DNA from: Acinetobacter sp. TR3
GTDB taxonomy: Bacteria; Pseudomonadota; Gammaproteobacteria; Pseudomonadales; Moraxellaceae
Direction: 5' to 3'
DNA length: 64,000 nucleotides
NCBI RefSeq assembly: GCF_027105055.1
Contig: NZ_CP114264.1
Span: 2,418,001-2,482,000 of the forward strand
The notes under the pieces were generated by a model, which did not search any database, was not told where the DNA came from, and was given only the letters and a program-made list of their open reading frames with translations. Below are positions 19,828-29,853 of the stretch, piece after piece (within the stretch, counting starts at the first letter, position 1; each line of letters starts with the position of its first letter). A program made the position numbers and the translations under genes.

Positions 19828-21296
19828 TGGCTGAAGCTCAAAAGTTAAAGTTAATTGACGGTTGGGAAGTCGTTATCGGGATTGAGATCCACACGCAATT
19901 GGCGACTAAGTCTAAAATCTTCTCTGGTTCATCGACTGAATTTGGTCAAGACCCAAATACTCAAGCCAGCCTTGTTGATTTGGCCATGCCGGGTGTTTTA
20001 CCTGTACTCAATGCCGAAGTGGTTGATCTTGCGATTCGCTTTGGTTTAGGTATTGATGCCTATATCGATCAAGCATCAGTATTTGCACGTAAAAACTATT
20101 TCTATCCAGATTCTCCAAAAGGCTACCAAATCAGCCAGATGGACAATCCAATCGTCGGCTTGGGTCATATCGACATCCAACTTGATGATGGCACTGTGAA
20201 GCGTATTGGCGTGACTCGTGCCCATCTTGAAGAAGATGCTGGTAAATCAATCCATGACCAATTCGAAGGTATGTCGGGTATCGACTTAAACCGTGCGGGT
20301 ACGCCATTGCTTGAAATCGTATCTGAGCCAGATATGCGTTCGGTTGAAGAAGCGGTTGCCTATATCAAGTCGATTCACACGCTTGTGCGCTGGTTAGGTA
20401 TCTCTGACGGTAACATGGCAGAAGGCTCATTCCGTGCCGACTGTAACGTGTCATTGCGTCGTCCGGGTCAACCTTTTGGTACACGCTGCGAGTTAAAAAA
20501 CCTCAATTCATTCCGTTTCATTGAGCAAGCGATCAATGTTGAAATTGAACGCCAAATGGAAATTTTGGAAGATGGCGGCACGATCGATCAGGAAACCCGT
20601 TTGTTCGATCCGAACAAGATGGAAACCCGTTCAATGCGTTCAAAAGAAGAAGCGAACGACTATCGCTACTTCCCAGATCCAGACTTATTGCCAGTGATCA
20701 TTGCTGACGAGCAGATCGAAGCGGCACGTGCTGCCCTTCCAGAATTGCCTAAAGCACGTCGTGCACGCTTTATCGCTGACTTTGCTGTGACTGAGTACGA
20801 TGCACATGTATTGACGCTGTCACGCGAAATGGCTGACTTCTACGAAGCGGTTGTGGCTGCTGCTGGCGGTGCTGCGCAAGGTAAAGTGTCTGCAAACTGG
20901 GTGATGGGTGAATTTTCAGGCGCTTTAAACAAAGCAGGCTTAGAATTGGCAGACTCTCCTGTTTGTGCTGAGCAGTTGGGTGGTATGATCGCACGTATCG
21001 TGGATAACACCATTAACGGTAAAATTGCGAAGCAAGTGTTTGGCTTTATGTGGGAAGCAGAAGGAAAATCTGCAGATGACATTATTGCTGAGAAAGGCTT
21101 AAAGCAAGAAACCGATACAGGTGCCATTGAAGCGATTATCAAAGACGTACTTGCAGCCAATGAAAAAATGGTTGAAGAGTACAAGTCTGGTAAAGAAAAA
21201 GCCTTTAACGGTCTGGTTGGTCAAGTCATGAAAGCTGCAAAAGGTAAAGCTAACCCTGCTCAAGTAAATGAATTGATGAAGAAATTGATTGGTTGA
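19827..21296 (+). CDS. gatB: GatB, Asp/Glu-tRNA amidotransferase subunit B
   Basis: Kinase-like subunit that activates the misacylated tRNA and transfers ammonia. The 489 aa begin with [14 protein letters not shown], carry [17 protein letters not shown] and the metal-site YFPDPDLLP, and finish with the YqeY-like tRNA-binding tail. GAGGAG upstream lies inside gatA. A terminator follows, closing the operon. Presence of gatCAB means the cell can make Gln-tRNA and/or Asn-tRNA indirectly. Confidence 0.97.
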   Translation: MAEAQKLKLIDGWEVVIGIEIHTQLATKSKIFSGSSTEFGQDPNTQASLVDLAMPGVLPVLNAEVVDLAIRFGLGIDAYIDQASVFARKNYFYPDSPKGYQISQMDNPIVGLGHIDIQLDDGTVKRIGVTRAHLEEDAGKSIHDQFEGMSGIDLNRAGTPLLEIVSEPDMRSVEEAVAYIKSIHTLVRWLGISDGNMAEGSFRADCNVSLRRPGQPFGTRCELKNLNSFRFIEQAINVEIERQMEILEDGGTIDQETRLFDPNKMETRSMRSKEEANDYRYFPDPDLLPVIIADEQIEAARAALPELPKARRARFIADFAVTEYDAHVLTLSREMADFYEAVVAAAGGAAQGKVSANWVMGEFSGALNKAGLELADSPVCAEQLGGMIARIVDNTINGKIAKQVFGFMWEAEGKSADDIIAEKGLKQETDTGAIEAIIKDVLAANEKMVEEYKSGKEKAFNGLVGQVMKAAKGKANPAQVNELMKKLIG

Positions 21297-21328
21297 TGAT
21301 TGACTAATTAGTTGTTTTTATGAGATAA

Positions 21329-21356
21329 AAACCTCACTTAACGTGGGGTTTTTTAT
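21329..21356 (+). terminator. Terminator of gatCAB
   Basis: Stem AACCTCAC / GTGGGGTT (one G-U pair) with loop TTAAC and a run of T6, about 33 bp after the gatB stop. Confidence 0.85.
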
Positions 21357-21367
21357 TAGAGAAAAAT

Positions 21368-23077
21368 ATGGATGCGGGCAAAAGAACTATTAACGATATT
21401 TTTAATGGAAACAGAATCTTAGAAATTCCTTTTTTTCAGCGCTCTTACGTTTGGGATAAAACTCAATAGGAAAGACTCTTGGAAGATATGGAAAACATCA
21501 GTCAATCAAACAAACCATATTTTTTAGGCTCTGTAATCCTTAAACAACAACCAACTACCACAGGAAATAAAGTTGGTGACCAACGAACTCTAATTGATGG
21601 ACAACAAAGATTAACTACTCTTTCAATCTTTTTCAAAGTATTAGCACTCAAAACTAAAGATGATTATGAATTTAATCGAATGTTTAAGTTAAGAGATTTG
21701 ATTGCTATTCAGCATAATCATAATGATATTGATACTTATGAAAAAATAATGAATTTAATTGAATTAGAAAATCTTAAAGGTTGCGACAACATCACAAATG
21801 CCTACCATTATTTCAAAGAAAATATAAAACCTGAAAAATTAAACATCAACAACATTCTTTCCAAAATTTTATTTGTAGGCATTGATCTTAGTGAAAATGA
21901 AGATGAGCAACAAATCTTTGATACCATTAATTCATTAGGCGTTACATTAACGACTGCCGAACTTCTGAAGAACTATTTTTTCAACCGTAATGAGATCTCA
22001 ACTTATGAAGTTTATTGGAAAAACATTTTCGAAAAAAACGAAGAAACGAAGCAATATTGGGACAGAGAAATAACAACTGGACGCATTAAAAGAGCTTTCA
22101 TTGACTTATTTTTCTTTTCTTATTTACAAATAAAAATTCAAGACAAAGCGCTAAATATAAAAACTGAGGATAAAATAGAATTTTCAAAAGTTGAAAATTT
22201 ATTCGAATCTTACAAAAAGATTATCCAGACCTATCTAGGTAATGACAAAAATGGCATTCTTAACGAAATTAAAGAGTATGCCTTAATCTTTCAAGAGAAT
22301 TTTGATTTCAGTACCATTGAAAATGAGCTTACAGCCCAATCAGGCATTGAAAGAATTAATGCTATAATTTTTGGTTTGGATACATCTACCCTAATCCCTT
22401 ATACCCTCTACATTTTGAAAAATGTACCGAATGATACTGATCGAAATGAGCTGTTTGATTTTATTGAAACATACATTTTACGACGAATGGTTGTTCATGC
22501 TAATACAAAAAATTATAATCAATTTTTTACAGACAGATTAATAAATAACGAGATTTTATCTAAAAAGCAGTTTTTAGAGCATTTAGAAAAGCAAGCAGAC
22601 AAAGTAAATTTTTTACCTTCAGATGAAGAACTAAAACAAGGTTTTAATAGTTCTTGTTTAGTTAACAAACAAGCTGCTGGAATTCTATATTTTATAGAAT
22701 CTAAAATCCGCAATAGAAGTTTACAATCGACTCAACTGTTAGGGATTAGCAAATATAGCTTAGAACATTTAATGCCAAAAAAATGGGAAAACAACTGGGA
22801 TAAACTTTCCACACACGAAGACAAAATCAATCGCAATCGAAAACTGCTCACTTTAGGAAATTTAGCTATTATTACACAAGCATTGAACTCAACAATCAGA
22901 GATGCGAATTGGAGAATTAAACGTGCAGGTAAAGCTGATAAAAAAGGCTTGAACACATATGCTGCAGGACTTGAAACAATAAACCAATATCTATCAGAAG
23001 ATGAATGGAATGAGCAAACTATAGAATATCGAGCATCTTTCTTATATGAAAATGCAAAAGAAATTTGGAAAATTTAA
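21368..23077 (+). pseudogene. DUF262/DUF1524 (GmrSD-like) protein interrupted by an in-frame amber codon
   Basis: From ATG 21368 (GAG upstream) the frame reads 33 codons, ending IPFFQRSYVWDKTQ, then TAG at 21467-21469. It continues in the same frame as ERLLEDMENI to 23077, 569 codons in all. The family has Trp at this position, so a single TGG to TAG change is the simplest cause. The DUF262 domain shows DGQQRLTT at 77-84; the C-terminal DUF1524/HNH-like part has EHLMPKKW (His467) and LGNLAIITQALNSTI. Relatives include GmrSD and BrxU nucleases that restrict modified phage DNA. It stands alone behind the gatCAB terminator. Reinitiation at TTG 21479 could yield 532 aa lacking the N-terminal motif, so function is probably lost. 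Confidence 0.85.
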
Positions 23078-23166
23078 TTTACTTTTATAGACATAGTTAT
23101 AAGATTCTCACTTTTTAAATGAGAGAGAATCTAAAGCCTTTTCAAATACTTCACACCAAAAACAAT

Positions 23167-23784
23167 ATGACCATCAAAAAAGTAAGCTCCATCGACAAAC
23201 TTGAAGAACTCGGACGTGTCCGCCTATCCAAAACCTTGTTTATGCGTGATTTCCTCTATAGTGAAATCGCCAACTGGTATGGCATACAAAACTTTCCCGA
23301 ACACCCTGATATTGCGATTCGTACAGGTACACAACTCTGCGAGCAGCTCCTTGAGCCTTTACAAACAAAATTTGGACGGCTTGAAATTCGTTCCGCCTAT
23401 CGCTCTCCTACCGTCAATCAATTAGGCAATGACCATAAGCATAACTGTGGTAATAACCAAAGTAACTATGCAAGCCACATTTGGGATTATCCTAATGAAC
23501 AGGGTTATGGCGCAACAGCGTGTATTGTCATTCCATCGCTTATTGAACTCATTGAAAAAGATACCGCCAATTGGAAACAAATCGCCTATTGGATTCATAA
23601 CCATTTACCCTATAGCCATCTGCAATTTTTTAAACGTAAAGATACCTTATGTGCTTTTAATTTGTCTTGGCATGAACAACCGAGAAAAGAAATTCATAGT
23701 TTTATTAAAGGCTATCAAGGCAATTTAAAAGTGACACCAGAACACAATCCTGAATATGAAAATTTTTATCCCGATTTGATGTAA
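23167..23784 (+). CDS. Peptidase M15-like protein of unknown function
   Basis: 205 aa from ATG 23167 (ATG 23119 would add 16 poorly composed residues; neither has a strong ribosome site). It carries IRSAYRSP (75-81) followed by YASHIWDYPNEQGYGATACI (101-120), which resembles the SGYRS...SxHxxGxAxD layout of M15-type Zn peptidases. The usual metal-binding Asp after GxA appears as Cys here; His104, Asp107, His151 and His169 are candidate ligands. No signal peptide, so it would act in the cytosol unless released. Follows the broken DUF262 gene by about 90 bp but need not be linked. Function not known. Confidence 0.6.
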   Translation: MTIKKVSSIDKLEELGRVRLSKTLFMRDFLYSEIANWYGIQNFPEHPDIAIRTGTQLCEQLLEPLQTKFGRLEIRSAYRSPTVNQLGNDHKHNCGNNQSNYASHIWDYPNEQGYGATACIVIPSLIELIEKDTANWKQIAYWIHNHLPYSHLQFFKRKDTLCAFNLSWHEQPRKEIHSFIKGYQGNLKVTPEHNPEYENFYPDLM

Positions 23785-23794
23785 TTGCTCTGCC

Positions 23795-23823
23795 TAAACG
23801 CTTTTTTCCAAAAGGAGCGTTTA
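23795..23823. terminator. Hairpin between convergent genes
   Basis: Perfect 8 bp arms TAAACGCT / AGCGTTTA around a T-rich loop, placed just after the stop of the M15-like gene and 4 bp from the end of the opposing gene. It lacks a clean T tail on either strand, so it is only a probable terminator. Confidence 0.45.
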
Positions 23824-23826
23824 AAA

Positions 23827-24348
23827 CTACTCCCCTCTTAACACACCCAACTTATTCCAAATATCAGGTGTTAAAAAAGTCGTCACTAATTTATTTAAAT
23901 CAATATAACGTAAAGTACCTTGCAACTGCTGTCTGACCGCTGGGTCTTTGACAATATCCTCACCCGCACTCTGACCTAACTGTTGAAAAGCCTGTCCAAC
24001 TGCTTGAATTCCTTCAGCCTGAATCACTGCTTTGGTCTGCGTCGAACACTGCTCCACAATCACACGTTGTAAAACCTGTGCCAATTTCTGATCTAACTGG
24101 TTCTTTTGCTCAGGCGTAACATTACTAAAAGACTTTAAATCAGGATGTGCAGCCAAAGCACTAAAAGTCCATTGCAAAACTGTGGTCTTATCCGCAGCGG
24201 TCGTGGCTTTCACCAAGCAGTCACTCAATTGATCAACCGTTGGACCTGCTATAGCTATTTGCGTTGTCCCCAACACAGCCGCAGCCATGATCACAAAACG
24301 ACTCAAATGAGAAAATTTACGGCGAGAAAAAATATAAACAGGAGACAT
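23827..24348 (-). CDS. Secreted hypothetical protein
   Basis: From ATG 24348 (GGA about 10 bases upstream) the 173 aa begin with a basic stretch and hydrophobic core ending in IAIAG, a probable signal peptide with cleavage near AIA|GPT. The mature part is helical, with two cysteines (CLVKATT and EQCSTQTK) and many Gln/Ala; no domain is recognised. An ATG 13 codons further upstream would give an atypically long signal. Convergent with the M15-like gene; next in line with two other secreted-protein genes. Confidence 0.65.
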   Translation of the reverse strand: MSPVYIFSRRKFSHLSRFVIMAAAVLGTTQIAIAGPTVDQLSDCLVKATTAADKTTVLQWTFSALAAHPDLKSFSNVTPEQKNQLDQKLAQVLQRVIVEQCSTQTKAVIQAEGIQAVGQAFQQLGQSAGEDIVKDPAVRQQLQGTLRYIDLNKLVTTFLTPDIWNKLGVLRGE

Positions 24349-24470
24349 GAGCACAGTTCCAAAACGCAATCTGTCTCTTTGTACCACGCACTATGCAAAT
24401 CATCTGTTATGACGCTGTAAATTGCGTAAGCCCAACGCCTGAAAACTTAGGCAAAATGTAAAACTCGAAC

Positions 24471-25241
24471 TTAACCCTGTCCTTGATAATCCCAATTTGC
24501 AGGAATATTTGGCTGCTTCGGTGCTTTGTTTAGATCAATATTCAGATTTCGACTACCCTTAAATGATTTCTCCCCTGAATCTGACGCAGGTGACACATCT
24601 AGACTATAGCGGTAACGGAATTGCCAAAGCATCGGCTTGATCGGACGAATATCTAGGCTCAAACGATCTTCATCATGGCACTTGCCTTTAGAACTTTCAT
24701 AATCTTGTTCTGAAAAACACGCTCGAATCATACGATTAAAACTAAAAGGATAATTTTCAATAAAGCGATGTGTCTGCCCTGAATCCTTTAATTCATAAAA
24801 ACTAGCACGTTCAATTCCTGCACCACCACCCGAATACATTTCTGAAAAGGTACCAATCACGGCAATCGCATAACGATTTTGATCCATAGGGAATAGCTTA
24901 GGAAAAACATATTGCCCCGATCTTGCCATTTCATCCACAGGAGATAATTGAATATGCCACTGTTGCAACAATTTAAATCCAGTGGTCGAGATGCCAAATT
25001 GAGCAACATTTCCATCTGACAATAACCATAAGCTTTGGTCAGTAGCTTTTAAACTACGCCATTGCGCACGCTGCTGACATAAGTCTTTCATCTGTTCACA
25101 TAGCTGTGTCTGTTCCGTTTGGCCGAGTTGCCCTTTTTTAAACTCTAATATCTGCAATGGCGCAGCAAAAATTGAGGAACTAAAACAACTGAATGAAACT
25201 GTTAAAATCAGCCCACGTAAATGAATTTTATTATTCAGCAT
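24471..25241 (-). CDS. Secreted hypothetical protein
   Basis: 256 aa with a clear signal peptide (MLNNKIHLRGLILTVSFSCF, cleavage near IFA|APLQ) and AAGGAAA upstream of the ATG. The mature part has a Cys pair CEQMKDLC near residues 48-54 and another pair around CFSEQD/GKCHDED, suggesting disulfides in the periplasm. Sequence between looks beta-rich. No family recognised. It lies 36 bp downstream of the DUF1176 gene on the same strand and is probably cotranscribed with it. Confidence 0.7.
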   Translation of the reverse strand: MLNNKIHLRGLILTVSFSCFSSSIFAAPLQILEFKKGQLGQTEQTQLCEQMKDLCQQRAQWRSLKATDQSLWLLSDGNVAQFGISTTGFKLLQQWHIQLSPVDEMARSGQYVFPKLFPMDQNRYAIAVIGTFSEMYSGGGAGIERASFYELKDSGQTHRFIENYPFSFNRMIRACFSEQDYESSKGKCHDEDRLSLDIRPIKPMLWQFRYRYSLDVSPASDSGEKSFKGSRNLNIDLNKAPKQPNIPANWDYQGQG

Positions 25242-25277
25242 GATATTTCCTTAGGCTATTTTTATATATTCAAAATG

Positions 25278-26351
25278 CTATTTTACAACTGCTTCAATCC
25301 GATCCAGTTCCCAAACCCCGCCTGCGGCAAGCCCTTTACACATGCCTGTCCACATATCTTTGGTGTGTACAAATTTCTGACCATCCCACACCCATTCATC
25401 ACTCGACCAACAATCTCCTATGCCACGACCTTTTTGTGCACTACTCATCATCCCTGAACCAAAGTCAGAGGCATGTTCCGTCACCAAAGTCGCTTTTCCT
25501 GTTAATGATTGATCGAGTACCCACGCACCATAGCCCTCGTTATAGGCTGCTCGCCAACATAATGTCATCGCCAATACTTTATTGTTACTTAGTTTATAAA
25601 GCTCGATTGGTTGCGATTCTGTTCCATCACCATTATAGATGCCCTCACAGAATCCCTCCTCTTTGGGGATAGGTTGTGCTGCCATCAAACGTTGATATAC
25701 AGATTGATACTGTTTCGTTTTAGGCTGTAAGGTTAGATAAGGTTTATCGGCTGTTTTCACCTTTTTCACAACCAGTTTAGGTTGAGCAGCTAGAACCTTA
25801 GATTCATCAGCATTGCCTTTTTTAATCAATGCCCCAACCGTACCAACTCGCTTTTGAAAATCATCCATTTTCAATAAACTAGCTGTCATACCTGCATCAG
25901 AGATTTGCCATTCGACATTTGAATTTTTAAAGACAATATCTGTCTTTTGTTTGGCTTGTTGCAATAAGCCATTTACCTGATTTGTAGAAAGTTTCCCCAT
26001 GATTGGGAACTCAGTGCCATCAAAAGAGACTTGCCCGAAATCTTTTCCATTCACATAAAAATGAATATTTTGGAGTTTAGCTGCTGGCAGTGATTCTTGC
26101 TCAAAATTTGCAAGCGCGAACTCGGCACTGACTGTTTGCTTTGCTCCAGCTTTGCGCGTTAATAACACCGATGCAGGTTCATTTTGCCCGTCTTCATTTT
26201 GATAACCAGCGGCACGACATGTCCCCGTATTGCTACAATAAATTTCCCAGTCTTGGTGTGAAAATGAAATGCCTTTGATCTCTTGTGCGAAGCTAGTAGA
26301 ACTGAGTGCCATAAAGCAGCAAACTGAAACTATATTCTTTACTGGTATCAT
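25278..26351 (-). CDS. DUF1176 domain-containing secreted protein
   Basis: 357 aa with a signal peptide (cleavage near SFA|QEIKG). The mature N-terminus DWEIYCSNTGTCRAAGY is the DUF1176 hallmark, and the C-terminal part has the paired repeats GDCWSSDEWVWDGQKFV and TGMCKGLAAGGVWEL. Cysteines suggest disulfides in the periplasm. The biochemical role of DUF1176 is not established. Likely operonic with the downstream secreted protein; divergent from the gene at 26477. Confidence 0.8.
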   Translation of the reverse strand: MIPVKNIVSVCCFMALSSTSFAQEIKGISFSHQDWEIYCSNTGTCRAAGYQNEDGQNEPASVLLTRKAGAKQTVSAEFALANFEQESLPAAKLQNIHFYVNGKDFGQVSFDGTEFPIMGKLSTNQVNGLLQQAKQKTDIVFKNSNVEWQISDAGMTASLLKMDDFQKRVGTVGALIKKGNADESKVLAAQPKLVVKKVKTADKPYLTLQPKTKQYQSVYQRLMAAQPIPKEEGFCEGIYNGDGTESQPIELYKLSNNKVLAMTLCWRAAYNEGYGAWVLDQSLTGKATLVTEHASDFGSGMMSSAQKGRGIGDCWSSDEWVWDGQKFVHTKDMWTGMCKGLAAGGVWELDRIEAVVK

Positions 26352-26476
26352 CCTGTATTACTCATATTTATTATCAAACTTGAAAACAGTTTAAAGGGCT
26401 GACCTACACTTGTCATATGTCATTTTATTGCAGAAGATACTAGCTTAAAGCAAACTGAGTTTGGTCAAATTTAAAA

Positions 26477-27226
26477 ATGAAAAGAACAATTTTATTTCCC
26501 ACGATTTTAATGAGTATGTTCTCCTCAGCCACTCATGCTGAAATTACGGTATTTAAAGCAAATTTCCCTCAGTTTTCAAATAGTGCAAAAGAACGAAAAG
26601 CAGAAAATCAAATTTACCCTCTCGGTGAAGTTTCTTTTGCAAATGATGTTCGAGTGCCTTTTTACGGGGTAACTGCACTCAACCCTGTGGAAAATGGTTT
26701 ATTAAAAGATTTTAAACAATGTTCAGCGAAAAGCTGCCATTTCGACTTTAAACTGGATGCCATACAAGCGAAACATCTTAAATTATTGGCTATCCCTGAA
26801 ATTGGTATCGTTTTAGTACCCAAAGACTGGAAAGATATTCAAGCAAGTGCAGGAGCGAATGGTACTGGATCTGCCTTAATTATGAGTCAAAATCAAAAAC
26901 AAGCAATTCAGCTTTATGATTCATCATTTTGTGTAGGTTGCGGCATGCCAAACGCGACGCTTTATTTTCCGCATCTTTTAAAACAAAGTTTGGAATATGA
27001 ATACGGCGGTTATCAAGATCCGCTTAAATTACTGAAGATCGTACACCCTTCAAAACAAGTCGCATTCTTTAGTTATCAAATTCTTAAGCTGAATAACAGA
27101 ACACATGGCATTGCTAAATATCAGGATGAAGACACGTTTAACTTTAGAGAAATCAAAGTCACTTTAGACAAATCACAACAACACGTGGTTGGAACGATTC
27201 TAAATTTCTACAATACGACCCATTAA
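26477..27226 (+). CDS. Secreted hypothetical protein, possibly DUF4850 family
   Basis: 249 aa; signal peptide MKRTILFPTILMSMFSSATHA with cleavage before EITVF. The mature part contains CSAKSCHFDF and FCVGCGMPNATLYFP, two close Cys pairs that may form disulfides. The overall pattern reminds me of DUF4850 proteins common in Acinetobacter, but I cannot confirm this. Alone on the plus strand, divergent from the DUF1176 gene, and ended by a terminator shared with sbmA. Confidence 0.68.
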   Translation: MKRTILFPTILMSMFSSATHAEITVFKANFPQFSNSAKERKAENQIYPLGEVSFANDVRVPFYGVTALNPVENGLLKDFKQCSAKSCHFDFKLDAIQAKHLKLLAIPEIGIVLVPKDWKDIQASAGANGTGSALIMSQNQKQAIQLYDSSFCVGCGMPNATLYFPHLLKQSLEYEYGGYQDPLKLLKIVHPSKQVAFFSYQILKLNNRTHGIAKYQDEDTFNFREIKVTLDKSQQHVVGTILNFYNTTH

Positions 27227-27248
27227 TAAAAAGATGGGCATAAAAAAA

Positions 27249-27270
27249 CCTGCTATGTGCAGGCTTTTTT
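27249..27270. terminator. Terminator between the secreted-protein gene and sbmA
   Basis: Stem CCTGC / GCAGG with loop TATGT, an A7 run on the left and T6 on the right, between convergent genes, so it can act in both directions. Confidence 0.75.
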
Positions 27271-27283
27271 ATTAATGAATGAC

Positions 27284-28483
27284 TTAATCTTTATCAAGAA
27301 TAGATTCAAACGCTTTTAAACGTTTTCGAATCGATAACAGTTCAATAATCGTTTTCCATGAACTAACAAGATACTGGAAAGATGTCCCAACTTGTATAAA
27401 GACACCACGAATCTGATTAATTAAACCGAGTGTTAATAATCCCCCCGCAATTGCAGGAAATAAGACGACTAAACTATAGAGCACATCGAGTTGACCATAC
27501 CATGAGGCTGTTAAATTAAAATACGTATAGTGAAAATATAATCGAAAATAGTTTTTGCGAACACGTCCAAAAAGCTCTTTTAACGTTGCAGGTTGTGCAC
27601 GATCAGCATGATCTTCACCATAAACTAATTCTTTACGATATGCTGCTTCAACCTTTTGATTATTAAACTGTAGTCCTGGTAATTTAACACCTACCACCAT
27701 GAGTAAAACTGTACCGAAGATTGCCCATGTAATGGCAGCCCAGACCAAAGAATATTGTAACTCTCCAACCAATGGAATCACAGGAACATGTTTTGAAAGC
27801 TGAAATAATAAGGGTAAAAAAGCAATCAGTGTCATCACAGACTTTACAAACTCAACCCCTAAATCTTCCACAATCGTAGCAAACCGCATGGTATCTTCCT
27901 GCACACGTTGCGCTGCCCCTTCTACATGACGTAACTGCTGCCAGTGTTCAGTATAATATTCATTCATTGCTGTCCGCCAACGGAATACATAATGACTGGT
28001 AAAAAAAGAATTTACGACGGCAAGAGTAATTGCAACCATTGCAATATATAGAAACACCATTGATTCTCTATATAAATCAGCAATATTCCCACCACCATTG
28101 GTCAACATTCTCTGAATCAAATCCCAGAATGGAACATACCAAGCATTGACAGCAACACTCACCTGTACTGCAAACCAGATATTAAACAATATGAATGCAG
28201 ATCCCAATATTGACCAGTTTTGCCACTTGTTATCAGAAAAAAACCGCCAGAACCCTGCAAATAACCCTGTAGCAACTATAAACCACAAATAGAACCAGAG
28301 TGATGAAGATTCCCAAAAACGGCTAACCCCGACCGAAAGTTCAGCATCAGCATAACCTTTAGGAAAACCAAGATATTCACCCCAACTATGACCACCTGTA
28401 TACCACAGCAGCATATTCAGAGCTAACCACACAACGACTGAAATAAAGAACAAGCGTGGGTTAGGAAAAAAAGATTTAAACAT
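27284..28483 (-). CDS. sbmA: SbmA/BacA-family peptide transporter
   Basis: Proton-driven inner-membrane importer of antimicrobial peptides, microcins and other peptide-like compounds. From MFKSFFPNP (ATG 28483; E. coli SbmA starts the same way) the 399 aa match SbmA throughout, including [31 protein letters not shown] and [15 protein letters not shown]. About eight membrane segments. It looks like an ABC transporter membrane domain but has no ATPase partner nearby, as is normal for this family. A palindrome 30 bp upstream suggests regulation. Confidence 0.95.
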   Translation of the reverse strand: MFKSFFPNPRLFFISVVVWLALNMLLWYTGGHSWGEYLGFPKGYADAELSVGVSRFWESSSLWFYLWFIVATGLFAGFWRFFSDNKWQNWSILGSAFILFNIWFAVQVSVAVNAWYVPFWDLIQRMLTNGGGNIADLYRESMVFLYIAMVAITLAVVNSFFTSHYVFRWRTAMNEYYTEHWQQLRHVEGAAQRVQEDTMRFATIVEDLGVEFVKSVMTLIAFLPLLFQLSKHVPVIPLVGELQYSLVWAAITWAIFGTVLLMVVGVKLPGLQFNNQKVEAAYRKELVYGEDHADRAQPATLKELFGRVRKNYFRLYFHYTYFNLTASWYGQLDVLYSLVVLFPAIAGGLLTLGLINQIRGVFIQVGTSFQYLVSSWKTIIELLSIRKRLKAFESILDKD

Positions 28484-28512
28484 CGCGTTTAACAATCCTT
28501 GTATTGTTGCTA

Positions 28513-28528
28513 TTGACGTTAGAACGTC
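28513..28528. promoter_or_regulatory. Perfect palindrome upstream of sbmA, candidate operator
   Basis: TGACGTT-AG-AACGTCA is a perfect 7+2+7 inverted repeat, 30 bp before the sbmA ATG. Next to it on the minus strand lies TATAGG, a possible -10. The layout fits a repressor site over the transcription start. The regulator is unknown; the sequence is not the Acinetobacter damage box as I know it. Confidence 0.5.
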
Positions 28529-28712
28529 ATCCTATAATTTCAAACTTAAATTTGTCTGATAAAAAAGTTTAATGAATGGTAGTTATTTACCTGTTTTCTC
28601 AATTTTTTGATAGCTTTTTGTATCGTATTTACAATTTGTTTAATTAACATCGACTGGATAGACGAACTTAAATCTTATCGTTGTCTATCCTTAATTTAAT
28701 ATTTTGCGGAAA

Positions 28713-29690
28713 CTATGACTCAAGGCTACTCATTTTCAAAGCTAAATCCTGTTGATTTAAATCAACTTGCTTTGTTTTGCTTTTAATTACCCATTGAATG
28801 TGAGCCAATTTTTCTTTTGCTGCATCAACACCCGCCTGCATGGTCATTTCACGACCTTTGATATCAAAGATATGCACTTTTTCACGTAGATCAGGCTGAA
28901 TGACAATATCTGCATTTTTCAATTCTTCTTCAGCTAAACGTCCTTGCATAATGTTGATATTTTGGTTGAATAGCCCCCAAACATTACTGGTTTCGGTATG
29001 AATAGGTTGTGCCAAAATATCCACTGCAATCACCACATCTGCGCCTAAATCCCGTGCAACCTGTACAGGAACGGGACTGACTAGGCCACCATCAACATAT
29101 TCCACATTACGGATCTTGGTTGGTACAAACATACTCGGAATCGAAGCAGATGCGCGTACTGCTTGGCCTGTATTACCATAATTGAATACAGTTTTGGTGC
29201 CGTCTTTTAGTTCCGTTGCAACCACATACATCGGGATTTTTAACTTCTGTAAAGGAATGTTTTGGACTTGCTCATTCACATAGTCCTCAACTTTTTTACC
29301 ATCAAAGAAACCTTTTAAACTAACATTCACTTCTCTTACATCGGTAGCCTTAAGTTTAAGTGCAATATCTCTCAACTCTGCTGCGGATTTACCACTTGCA
29401 TAAATTGAACCTACAATACTGCCTGCACTTGTACCTACAATAAAATCAGGGCGAATACCTTGCTGTTCCAACACTTCAAGTACGCCGATATGAGCATATC
29501 CACGTGCCCCACCACTGCCAAGTACTAACGCAACAACAGGTCTTTTTTCTTGTTGTTTAATATGTGCAAAAGGCTGAACAACTGCTTGTACTTGGGCATC
29601 TTCAATTAAAGGTTTTAAATGCGAAGTCGTTTGACAACCCGCCAAAATCACCATTGAAAGTCCAAGCGTCAATAATTTAAGCTGTTTCAT
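28713..29690 (-). CDS. Patatin-like phospholipase, lipoprotein (RssA-like)
   Basis: Predicted serine lipid hydrolase tethered to an envelope membrane. From ATG 29690 the 325 aa start with a lipoprotein signal whose lipobox is LAGC (Cys19). The patatin domain follows with oxyanion loop GSGGARG, nucleophile elbow GTSAGS and the catalytic Asp in DGG. All catalytic residues are present. An ATG five codons upstream is possible. Monocistronic by spacing. Substrate unknown; the RssA-type label is by similarity. Confidence 0.88.
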   Translation of the reverse strand: MKQLKLLTLGLSMVILAGCQTTSHLKPLIEDAQVQAVVQPFAHIKQQEKRPVVALVLGSGGARGYAHIGVLEVLEQQGIRPDFIVGTSAGSIVGSIYASGKSAAELRDIALKLKATDVREVNVSLKGFFDGKKVEDYVNEQVQNIPLQKLKIPMYVVATELKDGTKTVFNYGNTGQAVRASASIPSMFVPTKIRNVEYVDGGLVSPVPVQVARDLGADVVIAVDILAQPIHTETSNVWGLFNQNINIMQGRLAEEELKNADIVIQPDLREKVHIFDIKGREMTMQAGVDAAKEKLAHIQWVIKSKTKQVDLNQQDLALKMSSLES

Positions 29691-29792
29691 ATGCTGTCTT
29701 GCCATATCTACGTGGTTCTATCTTTTAATTTTAACGCCATTATTGGTGAAATGCTGTATCAATTTTTATGTATATATCCACAATATATTCAT

Positions 29793-29820
29793 AAAAAAAG
29801 CCCCTCGAAAGGAGCTTTAA
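29793..29820 (-). terminator. Terminator of the AGCS symporter gene
   Basis: Minus-strand hairpin AAGCTCC..GGGGCTT (imperfect) with loop TTTCGA, followed by a T run (the A7 run at 29793-29799 on the plus strand), about 35 bp past the gene's stop. Confidence 0.75.
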
Positions 29821-29853
29821 TTTAGTGAAGTAAGCCTTCATCAATTCAATAGC

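Noticed and set aside
20770..21184. Minus-strand frames opposite gatB
   Set aside because: Antisense shadows; gatB is full length with all motifs.
21467..21469. Programmed readthrough or pyrrolysine at the amber codon in the DUF262 gene
   Set aside because: No readthrough context or pyrrolysine machinery is visible, and Trp is the family residue, so a simple nonsense mutation explains it better.
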